The notes under the pieces are model-generated. The model had not been told where the DNA came from, searched no databases, and saw only the letters and a program-made list of their open reading frames with translations. DNA of 5,324 nucleotides, from positions 1 through 5,324 of the forward strand of contig CALYNN010000118.1 of NCBI GenBank assembly GCA_945221685.1. Reading direction: 5' to 3'. Shown here piece after piece: positions 1 through 5,324 of the stretch (its first letter is position 1; each line of letters begins with the position of its first letter). Origin of the DNA: an uncultured Clostridia bacterium. Its GTDB lineage: Bacteria; Bacillota; Clostridia; Oscillospirales; Acutalibacteraceae. The position numbers and the translations under genes are program-made.

Positions 1-1547
1 ATTTCGGGGAAGCTTTCATCAAATAATGCAAAGCAATATTGCGAAAGGTGAGGAATGTTTGAACGGTAGGGAAGAATTTTTGCACCTGCCGGCATAATGT
101 GGTCGGTTGTGATATTGTCGCCGACCTTAAGAACTGCCTTGGCGGTAATGCTTTCGGGAAGCGGCTCTGTTTTCGGGAAAGGCTTAATGTTAGGTCCTCT
201 GAGCACCTCAACGCTGTCAGCCTCCTCCGGTGAAGCGGGAGCCTCGATCATATTGTCGTTAATAATGAATTTTTCGGGCATTGTGATTTCGGGTGCGTCG
301 CCAAGCTCACGGGGGTCGGTAAGGTAACCCGTAAGGGCGGAAGCCGCCGCAACCTCAGGTGATACAAGGTAAATTCCTGCGTCCTTTGTTCCCGAACGGC
401 CTTCAAAGTTTCTGTTAAATGTACGAAGGGATACGCCGGCGGAATTTGGTGACTGACCCATACCAATGCAAGGACCGCAGGCAGACTCAAGAATTCTTGC
501 GCCTGCGTTTATCATATCTGAAAGGGCACCGTTTAACGCAAGCATATTAAGCACCTGCTTTGAGCCGGGAGCAATACAAAGAGATACCGTTGGGCAAACT
601 GTTTTGCCTTTAAGGATTGCCGCAACCTTCATCATATCAACATAAGAGGAATTTGTGCAGGATCCGATTGCTACCTGGTCAACCTTGATTTTGCCGATTT
701 CGTCGGTGGTTTTAACCTTGTCGGGCATATGAGGGCAAGCCGCCATGGGAGTAAGTGAGCAAAGGTCAATGTTTATAACCTCGTCATACTCTGCGTCAGC
801 ATCGGGCTGAATTTCCGTCCAGTCAGCCTCACGACCCTGCGCCTTAAGAAATGCAAGGGTGATTTCGTCCGACGGGAAAATAGATGTTGTTGCACCAAGC
901 TCTGCACCCATATTGGTTATTGTGGCTCTTTCCGGAACAGAAAGGGTTTTTACGCCTTCGCCGCCGTATTCAATAATTTTGCCTACGCCGCCCTTAACGC
1001 TCATTATTCTTAATACCTCAAGAATAACATCCTTAGCGGATACCCAAGGCTTAAGGTAACCTGTCAGGTTAATTCTTGTCATTTTCGGCATGGGAATGTA
1101 GTATGTTCCGCCTCCCATTGCAACGGCAACATCAAGTCCTCCTGCTCCCATTGCAAGCATACAGATTCCGCCGCCTGTGGGAGTATGGCTGTCGGAGCCG
1201 ATTAAGGTCTTGCCGGGAATACCAAATCTTTCGAGGTGTACCTGGTGGCAAATTCCGTTGCCGGGACGGCTGAAATAAATGCCGTGCTTTTTTGTAACTG
1301 TTTGAATATATCTGTGGTCATCTGCGTTTTCAAAGCCTGTCTGTAAGGTGTTGTGGTCAATGTATGCAACCGATTTTTCGGTTTTTACTCTGTCAACACC
1401 CATAGCTTCAAATTCAAGATAAGCCATTGTTCCTGTTGCGTCCTGAGTAAGAGTTTGGTCTATTTTAAGACCGATTTCTTTACCGGGAATCATTTCACCT
1501 TCGACAAGGTGAGATTTAATTAATTTTTGAGCTAATGTAAGTCCCAT
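1..1547 (-). CDS. acn: Aconitate hydratase (aconitase), 3'-truncated by the window edge
   Basis: Interconverts citrate and isocitrate through cis-aconitate in the cytoplasm. In anaerobic Clostridia it usually serves a partial TCA cycle leading to 2-oxoglutarate and glutamate (family knowledge). The translation gives 515 residues from the ATG at 1547. Seen motifs: YIDHN at about 62-66, GSDSHTPTGGG at 117-127, GSCTNSS with Cys297, and ACGPCIGMGQ with Cys357 and Cys360. The three cysteines fit the [4Fe-4S] ligands of the family. NRNFEGR at 378-384 supplies the expected substrate-binding arginines (Arg379, Arg384). TTDHIMPAG at 480-488 marks the start of the C-terminal swivel domain, most of which is missing. 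Members of this bacterial subtype, which resembles mitochondrial aconitase, are about 640 residues, so roughly 125 are off the left edge. The start is supported by an AGGAGG 11 bases upstream. The gene is transcribed away from the tepA operon. No frame breaks are seen. Confidence 0.96.
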   Translation of the reverse strand, partial: MGLTLAQKLIKSHLVEGEMIPGKEIGLKIDQTLTQDATGTMAYLEFEAMGVDRVKTEKSVAYIDHNTLQTGFENADDHRYIQTVTKKHGIYFSRPGNGICHQVHLERFGIPGKTLIGSDSHTPTGGGICMLAMGAGGLDVAVAMGGGTYYIPMPKMTRINLTGYLKPWVSAKDVILEVLRIMSVKGGVGKIIEYGGEGVKTLSVPERATITNMGAELGATTSIFPSDEITLAFLKAQGREADWTEIQPDADAEYDEVINIDLCSLTPMAACPHMPDKVKTTDEIGKIKVDQVAIGSCTNSSYVDMMKVAAILKGKTVCPTVSLCIAPGSKQVLNMLALNGALSDMINAGARILESACGPCIGMGQSPNSAGVSLRTFNRNFEGRSGTKDAGIYLVSPEVAAASALTGYLTDPRELGDAPEITMPEKFIINDNMIEAPASPEEADSVEVLRGPNIKPFPKTEPLPESITAKAVLKVGDNITTDHIMPAGAKILPYRSNIPHLSQYCFALFDESFPE

Positions 1548-1558
1548 TGATAAAAAAA

Positions 1559-1564
1559 CCTCCT
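1559..1564 (-). promoter_or_regulatory. Ribosome binding site of aconitase
   Basis: On the minus strand this reads AGGAGG, a perfect anti-16S match. It lies 11 bases from the ATG at 1547, a slightly long gap filled by a T-rich stretch. It fixes the aconitase start, since no other in-frame start near it has a comparable site. Confidence 0.85.
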
Positions 1565-1590
1565 AATTGTTCATAATTTTATCAAACATT

Positions 1591-1619
1591 ATTCTATTAC
1601 AAAATAATTGCTCTGTCAA
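1591..1619 (-). promoter_or_regulatory. Predicted sigma-A promoter for aconitase
   Basis: On the minus strand a perfect -35 box TTGACA (1614-1619) is followed after 17 bases by TAGAAT (1591-1596), one mismatch from the -10 consensus. Transcription would start near 1584, giving a leader of about 37 bases that contains the AGGAGG site. The consensus boxes and ideal spacing make this the clearest promoter in the window. It is predicted from sequence only. Confidence 0.75.
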
Positions 1620-1683
1620 TTACAAAACTGTGACAAAAAAGTAAATTATACTGATTATAATTATTAAACATTATATTACAAAA
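1596..1683. repeat. Three direct copies of ATTACAAAA in the intergenic region
   Basis: ATTACAAAA occurs at 1596-1604, 1619-1627 and 1675-1683, all in the same orientation (TTTTGTAAT on the minus strand). The first copy begins at the upstream edge of the predicted aconitase -10 box and fills part of the spacer; the second abuts the -35 box. The first and third copies are each preceded by AAACATTAT (1584-1592 and 1666-1674). The copies could be binding sites of a regulator, but the region is so AT-rich that chance similarity is a real possibility. Confidence 0.4.
1614..1635. promoter_or_regulatory. Short dyad over the aconitase -35 box, possible operator
   Basis: TGTCA (1614-1618) and its inverted copy TGACA (1631-1635) are separated by 12 bases. 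The left arm lies within the -35 box of the predicted aconitase promoter, where a bound regulator would affect RNA polymerase. Citrate-responsive and catabolite regulators control aconitase in other Firmicutes, but I do not recognise this site as the known box of any of them. The arms are only 5 bp, so support is weak. Confidence 0.25.
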
Positions 1684-1700
1684 AAATATGGCACATATTG

Positions 1701-1729
1701 TTGCAAATACAACTGTATTATGATAAAAT
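1701..1729 (+). promoter_or_regulatory. Predicted promoter of the tepA-ylzJ-uppP-like-ftsK operon
   Basis: TTGCAA (1701-1706, four of six consensus bases) is followed after 17 bases by TAAAAT (1724-1729, five of six). A TG at 1721-1722, one base before the -10 box, gives an extended -10 element that can offset the weak -35. Transcription would start near 1736, about 43 bases before the tepA ATG. A TATAAT at 1734-1739 is an alternative -10 but has no fitting -35. Genes downstream are so closely packed that this is probably the main promoter for all four. Confidence 0.5.
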
Positions 1730-1778
1730 AATTTATAATCCTGTGCCTTCGTGAAATAATAACACTTGAGGTGTTTTT

Positions 1779-2519
1779 ATGAACGAGCAGGCAAAAATAA
1801 ATAAGCAAAATAACGATGAACAGGAAAATGAGCAGGAAAATTCCTCTCCGGAGGTAAGCAGTACCTCTGATTTTGAAACAGGCTCCATTACCGTTTCAAA
1901 GGACGGGCATTTTATTCACTGCTTAACTATTATCGGTCAAATCGAAGGGCACTATATATTACCCAGCCAAAATAAAACAACTAAGTATGAGCATGTTATT
2001 CCTCAGCTTGTTGCTATTGAGGAAAGCAAAGAAATTGAAGGACTTCTGATTATTCTTAATACAGTCGGCGGAGATGTTGAAGCAGGTCTTGCCATTGCTG
2101 AGCTACTTTCAACAATGACCACTCCGACTGCCTCATTAGTCCTCGGCGGAGGCCATTCAATCGGCGTTCCGTTGGCGGTCAGCTGTAAAAAAAGCTTTAT
2201 CGTCCCAAGTGCAACCATGACCGTTCACCCGGTAAGAATGAACGGACTTGTTTTGGGAGTTCCCCAAACTCTTTCGTATTTTGAAAAAATGCAGGACAGA
2301 ATTGTAAATTTCGTTGCTAATAATTCAAAAATAAGTGCAAGTGATTTTAGAAAGCTTATGATGAAAACAGGGGAGCTTGTTATGGATGTTGGGACTGTGC
2401 TTGACGGCGAGGGCGCTGTTGAAGCAGGACTTATTGATGAGCTTGGTGGCTTAAGTAACGCACTTGATTTTTTAAACTGCGCAATTGAGAGTGATAATGA
2501 TGCTATACACCGTGATTAA
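1779..2519 (+). CDS. tepA: ClpP-family serine protease, TepA type
   Basis: A 246-residue cytoplasmic protein with the ClpP/crotonase fold. In B. subtilis TepA (YmfB) was first linked to protein export and later to breakdown of small acid-soluble spore proteins during spore outgrowth (established for that species, inferred here). Residues 1-30 are acidic, Asn/Gln-rich and probably disordered. NTVGGDVEAG at 94-103 is the ClpP-type glycine-rich strand. The nucleophile is most likely Ser127 in GGGHSIGV, with His150 in TVHPVRMNG as the general base. The DVGTVL...AVEAGLID block at 203-220 matches the ClpP C-terminal region, but the column of the ClpP catalytic Asp appears to be Gly205, so Asp203 may serve. 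GAGGTG (1768-1773) lies 5 bases before the ATG. The stop overlaps the next gene by 20 bases, implying translational coupling. Length and motifs are normal for TepA. Confidence 0.9.
   Translation: MNEQAKINKQNNDEQENEQENSSPEVSSTSDFETGSITVSKDGHFIHCLTIIGQIEGHYILPSQNKTTKYEHVIPQLVAIEESKEIEGLLIILNTVGGDVEAGLAIAELLSTMTTPTASLVLGGGHSIGVPLAVSCKKSFIVPSATMTVHPVRMNGLVLGVPQTLSYFEKMQDRIVNFVANNSKISASDFRKLMMKTGELVMDVGTVLDGEGAVEAGLIDELGGLSNALDFLNCAIESDNDAIHRD
1818..1841 (+). repeat. 12-bp tandem repeat in the tepA N-terminal tail
   Basis: Two adjacent 12-base units, GAACAGGAAAAT and GAGCAGGAAAAT, differ at one base and encode the repeated tetrapeptide EQEN (residues 14-21 of TepA). The repeat lies in the acidic, probably disordered tail and keeps the frame, so it may vary in copy number between strains without harming the protease domain. 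Confidence 0.7.
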
Positions 2520-2736
2520 TGAATGTGATGTTTTTTATACTCCTGTTCAGGCGAAAAATGAAATTCGTTCAAGTAATCCGTACGACTATATAAGAACGGG
2601 TTACTATCTTGATAATGCTTCTCTTTTCGGAGGAAAAAATAATGTCGATTTTAACTGCAATATTTCAGGCAATAGGGCAGGCGCTCGCCTGGGTGCTGCC
2701 CATTTCGGAATCGGGGCACAGCGCAATATTCCATAA
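2500..2736 (+). CDS. ylzJ: Short YlzJ-like protein with an unusual long overlap
   Basis: This encodes 78 residues from the ATG at 2500 (or 79 from the adjacent ATG at 2497). A weak GAGAG at 2487-2491 is the likely ribosome binding site. The N-terminus MMLYTVINECDVF and the SSNPYDYI..GYYL stretch at about 25-38 resemble the two ends of the YlzJ-like family, small proteins of unknown function normally of about 70 residues. The middle strands of the family seem to be missing. Position supports the call: in B. subtilis ylzJ lies directly after tepA and before spoIIIE. The frame overlaps tepA by 20 bases and continues 95 bases into the next gene, so residues from about 48 on are probably not family-related. 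One extra A in the run at 2634-2639 would instead end the protein at 47 residues. The identification rests on short similarity plus gene order. Confidence 0.55.
   Translation: MLYTVINECDVFYTPVQAKNEIRSSNPYDYIRTGYYLDNASLFGGKNNVDFNCNISGNRAGARLGAAHFGIGAQRNIP
2629..2633 (+). promoter_or_regulatory. Ribosome binding site that fixes the UppP-like start
   Basis: GGAGG lies 8 bases before the ATG at 2642. It decides between that ATG and an in-frame TTG at 2609, which would add 11 residues (including the codons of this very site) ahead of the conserved membrane domain. The site is inside the ylzJ-like frame, so the two genes are likely translated in a coupled way. Confidence 0.85.
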
Positions 2737-3499
2737 CTTTTCCGGCAGATTAACAAATGCCTGTTCTCAACTTACAGGCGTAATACATATAGGCATTGCA
2801 ATCGGTATTTTTGTTGCCTTTTTTAAATTCTTTATTACGATTTTTAAATCCTTTTTCGGCGGAGTCGGAGAGCTTTTTCATAGAAATTTGGATATTAAAA
2901 AGCCCACTCCGGCAAGAAGATTTGTTTTTATGACAATTCTTTCCTTTGCCGTGCTTATTCTTTATGTTATCCCAACGGGAAAATACGGCAATCTGTTCCT
3001 TCTTTTGCACAGTAATACATATAGCTACAGCCTTTTCAGTGTAGGTCTGTGCTTTGCGCTGACAGGCTTGATTATGATAATTGCCGTTATTAGAATGAAT
3101 AAAAGAGTTAAACAGCCGCCCGACGCGGTGCAGGCGCTTGTTATCGGTCTGGTTGCAATGCTGGCAATTCCAACCGGAGGGTGTTCCTTAATAGCCGGAG
3201 TTTTTTGCGCGTGTATATTTATGGGAATGAATAGGGGAGTCGCGCTGAAATATGCTATGGTTATGTCCTTTATGGTTCTTTTAACAGGAGGAGTAACCGA
3301 GCTGTTTATTGCCGTTACAAAGGTTTCGGTTGTCAGTGCAATAATAGCTCTTGTGCTTTCAGCCGCCGTAGCCTTTGTTGCTGCACGCGTGTTAAATAAC
3401 ATTATCAAAAAAGGTTGGCTCAACTATGTAGCTTATTATGATATTACAATAGGCTTAATTTGTATTGTTATAGGAATTTTTCAAACAGTTATGAAATAA
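2642..3499 (+). CDS. UppP/BacA-fold membrane protein with degenerate catalytic motifs
   Basis: A 285-residue, very hydrophobic protein with several membrane segments (about 47-69, 92-110, 130-151, 163-195, 202-226, 228-251, 263-281). Its length and layout match undecaprenyl-pyrophosphate phosphatase, which recycles the lipid carrier of cell-wall synthesis. Supporting similarity: QALAWVLPISESGH at 13-26 against the family (E/Q)xxxE...FLPxSSxGH motif; LTGVIHIGIAIGIFVAFF after it; DAVQALVIGLVAMLAIP at 161-177; and the C-terminal LNYVAYYDITIGL stretch. However, the second glutamate of the first motif is Trp17. The PGxSRSxxT motif reads PTGGCSLIA at 177-185, with Gly, Cys and Ala in place of the catalytic Ser, Arg and Thr. 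His26 is kept. The fold call is fairly secure, the phosphatase activity is doubtful. It starts inside ylzJ and ends 9 bases before ftsK. The reading frame is intact, so it is a maintained gene, not a pseudogene. Confidence 0.75.
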   Translation: MSILTAIFQAIGQALAWVLPISESGHSAIFHNFSGRLTNACSQLTGVIHIGIAIGIFVAFFKFFITIFKSFFGGVGELFHRNLDIKKPTPARRFVFMTILSFAVLILYVIPTGKYGNLFLLLHSNTYSYSLFSVGLCFALTGLIMIIAVIRMNKRVKQPPDAVQALVIGLVAMLAIPTGGCSLIAGVFCACIFMGMNRGVALKYAMVMSFMVLLTGGVTELFIAVTKVSVVSAIIALVLSAAVAFVAARVLNNIIKKGWLNYVAYYDITIGLICIVIGIFQTVMK

Positions 3500-3508
3500 G
3501 AGGTCGTT

Positions 3509-5277
3509 ATGGCAAATAAGAAAACAAATCAAAGCAGTAAAAAAACAACAAATAACAGTAAAAGCACAAATGTAAAAAGCAATGCCAAGGCAGAAAGCCG
3601 AACCGTTTCTTTTTGGGGAAATGACGATGTTAAGAGAATAGGCTCAATAATTGTATTTGCACTGTCTGTTCTCTTTTTCTTCCTTGCGTTAATTCCGGGG
3701 CAGGGCGTATGGAATGTGCTTCATATTTTTTATGTGGGCGTATTTGGCGTTTTTGCGGCTCTGCTAATGCCGCTGTTGACGATAATTGTTTTGCTGATTT
3801 TTTCCTTTTCGGGTGCGGAGGTTCCAAAGCTTGCCGCAAAGCTTACCGAAACGGTTGTTATGATATTTCTCGTTTCTGCACTTGTACATATATTCGGCCA
3901 TACAACCGGCGGTGAGTTTAAAAACGAAATAATTGATGCGTACAATAACGCAACCGAAACATTTAACGGCGGCTTTATCGGTGCGGCTTTAGGTTGGGTT
4001 TTGCTGACTATGGGCAAGGCGCCTGCAAGTCTTATTGCCGTTTTACTGATATTTATTGACTTTATGCTCTTAACCGGATTGACTATTAATCAGTTTGTTT
4101 CAGGTGCGGCAAAGCCTGCAAAGGCAACTGTTGATAAGGTAGTTCCTGTTATTGAAGAAAAAAGAATGCGCCGCAAAATGAATAAGGATAATATTGATGT
4201 TCCTCTTGACGACGAGCCGCCTAAAAGCAAAAAAGAAAGAAAGAAAAAGGACGACGATGAAATACTTGAAAGTGTGCCAAAGGATATTATTGACGAAATA
4301 AATGCGGCAACCGAGAGAAACAGAAAAGCCCGCCAAAGCAAGGAAAACAATAGCGAAGAGGTTAAGGAAAAGACTATTGATGAAATAGTAAAAAATGCTT
4401 CTGAGGAGGGTGAAAGCAGTAAAAAAGCCAAAGCCGAAAACACAGATGAATTCACTGTAAGCAAGGAAGAAATGGAAGCTACGGTGGCTGATTACAAAAT
4501 TCCTCCCGTAGATATTTTGAAGCCTGTTAAAAAGAAATCTACAAAGGATATAAGCGGCGAGCTTAAGGAAAATGCTCAAAGGCTTATTGAAACTCTTAAT
4601 TCCTTTAATGTTGAGGCAACAATAACAGATATATCAAGAGGACCTACCGTAACACGATATGAGCTTAAGCCGGCAGCAGGTATAAGAATTTCAAAAATTA
4701 CAAACCTTGCAGACGATATTGCCTTAAACCTTGCGGCAACACATGTAAGAATAGAAGCGCCTATTCCCGGAAAAGCGGCTGTTGGCATTGAGGTACCGAA
4801 TAATATAAGAAATTCCGTTTCAATGCGCGAGCTTGTAGATACCCCCGAGTTTGAACAGCAGGAATCAAAGCTGTCTGCCGGAATAGGTAAGGATATTGCA
4901 GGCAAGTGCGTGTTCTGCGATATTGCCAAAATGCCTCATCTGCTTATTGCAGGTACTACCGGTTCGGGTAAGTCTGTTTGTATGAATTCAATTATTGTTT
5001 CAATTCTTTACAGAGCAAAGCCTGATGAGGTTAAGTTTTTGATGATTGACCCAAAAACCGTTGAGTTTTCAAAATATTCGGGAATTCCGCATCTTCTTGT
5101 TCCTGTTGTAACAGAGCCGAGAAAGGCGGCAGGTGCATTAGGTTGGGCAGTTTCCGAAATGATTCAGCGTTACCAAAGGCTTTCTCAGGCAGGTGTTCGT
5201 GATATTGAGGGATTTAATAAATATGTTCAAAAGCATCCCGAAATGGAGCAAATGCCTAAAATATGCATCTTTATAGA
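3509..5277 (+). CDS. ftsK: FtsK/SpoIIIE DNA translocase, cut by adapter sequence
   Basis: A membrane-anchored, ATP-driven DNA pump that moves chromosomal DNA through the division or sporulation septum. About 590 codons are present. Residues 1-43 are Lys/Ser/Asn-rich and cytoplasmic. Four predicted membrane segments follow at about 44-62, 68-98, 114-130 and 156-190. A highly charged Lys/Glu/Asp linker runs from about 200 to 327. The translocase domain begins at DYKIPPVDIL (328-337), with the family stretch DISRGPTVTRYELKP. Walker A is GTTGSGKS at 482-489, followed by FLMIDPKTVEFSKY and GIPHLLVPVVTEPRKAAGALGWA. Genomic sequence stops at the Walker B start, CIFID (586-590), before the usual ELADLM, so the rest of the motor and the DNA-reading gamma domain are absent. 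AAGAGG at 3498-3503, overlapping the previous stop, supports the ATG at 3509. Gene order after tepA-ylzJ fits SpoIIIE, but FtsK and SpoIIIE roles cannot be separated from sequence. Confidence 0.95.
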
Positions 5278-5324
5278 CTGTCTCTTATACACATCTGACG
5301 CTGCCGACGATCTTACGCGTGTAG
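5278..5324. other. Illumina Nextera adapter left on the contig end (not genomic)
   Basis: Bases 5278-5296 are the reverse complement of the 19-bp Tn5 mosaic end (CTGTCTCTTATACACATCT). Bases 5297-5310 (GACGCTGCCGACGA) are the read-1 Nextera transposase adapter. Bases 5311-5318 (TCTTACGC) are the reverse complement of GCGTAAGA, which I recall as the Nextera i5 index S517. GTGTAG at 5319-5324 begins the reverse-complemented P5 sequence. The order and spacing are exactly those of an adapter read-through. The first C could also be the last genomic base, so the junction is certain only to one base. The ftsK frame stays open through it, adding about 15 false residues. Confidence 0.97.

Noticed and set aside
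97..1273. Small plus-strand and minus-strand frames over the aconitase region
   Set aside because: They are in other frames of a continuous 515-codon aconitase sequence with all expected motifs.
1548..1778. Riboswitch, small RNA or terminator in the divergent intergenic region
   Set aside because: I found no GC-rich hairpin followed by a T run and no recognisable riboswitch core; the leaders implied by the predicted promoters are only about 37 and 43 bases.
2609..2641. TTG at 2609 as the start of the UppP-like gene
   Set aside because: It has no ribosome binding site at a suitable distance, and the added residues overlap the GGAGG site that properly serves the ATG at 2642.
3025..3423. 132-residue minus-strand open frame
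   Set aside because: It is antisense to the UppP-like gene, which has a good ribosome binding site and family similarity. The antisense product is low complexity with no known motif.
2642..3499. Calling this gene a functional uppP with bacitracin resistance
   Set aside because: The catalytic motif residues are replaced, so the usual name and phenotype would be misleading.
4090..4579. Two long minus-strand open frames opposite ftsK (4090-4464 and 4100-4579)
   Set aside because: They lie antisense to the charged Lys/Glu linker of ftsK, whose codon bias creates Phe/Ser/Leu-rich open frames. They have no recognisable domain and conflict with a certain gene.
5278..5296. Tn5 mosaic end as evidence of a real transposon
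   Set aside because: It is followed directly by Nextera adapter, an index and P5 sequence, which only occurs in sequencing libraries. No transposase or second end is present.

Overview
The window looks like the end of a contig from a low-to-moderate GC, endospore-forming-lineage Firmicute, most likely a gut-type Clostridia member (Ruminococcaceae/Oscillospiraceae or a relative). This rests on three things: a clostridial-type aconitase, a TepA/YlzJ/SpoIIIE-like gene order as in Bacillus subtilis, and AT-rich intergenic DNA with sigma-A-like promoters. The genus cannot be fixed from this sequence alone. Both outer genes are cut off by the window ends.

Positions 1-1547 (minus strand) hold the first 515 codons of an aconitate hydratase with all three iron-sulfur cysteines. 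Positions 1548-1778 are a divergent AT-rich intergenic region. It carries a strong predicted promoter for aconitase, a weaker one for the rightward operon, three copies of a 9-bp repeat and a short dyad over the aconitase -35 box.

Positions 1779-5277 (plus strand) form a tightly packed operon: a ClpP-fold protease of the TepA family, a short YlzJ-like protein overlapping its 3' end, a membrane protein of the UppP/BacA fold, and the first 590 or so codons of an FtsK/SpoIIIE DNA translocase. In B. subtilis tepA, ylzJ and spoIIIE are also adjacent, so here the UppP-like gene appears to sit inside a conserved block. That gene is the most unusual biological item: the positions that carry catalysis in UppP are almost all replaced, so it is probably not a working undecaprenyl-pyrophosphate phosphatase.

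The last 47 bases (5278-5324) are not genomic. They match an Illumina Nextera adapter exactly: Tn5 mosaic end, read-1 adapter, an 8-base i5 index and the start of the P5 sequence. The FtsK reading frame runs open through this adapter, so an automatic annotation would give the protein a false C-terminus. I see no RNA genes, CRISPR arrays, insertion sequences or other undescribed defence-type system in the window.
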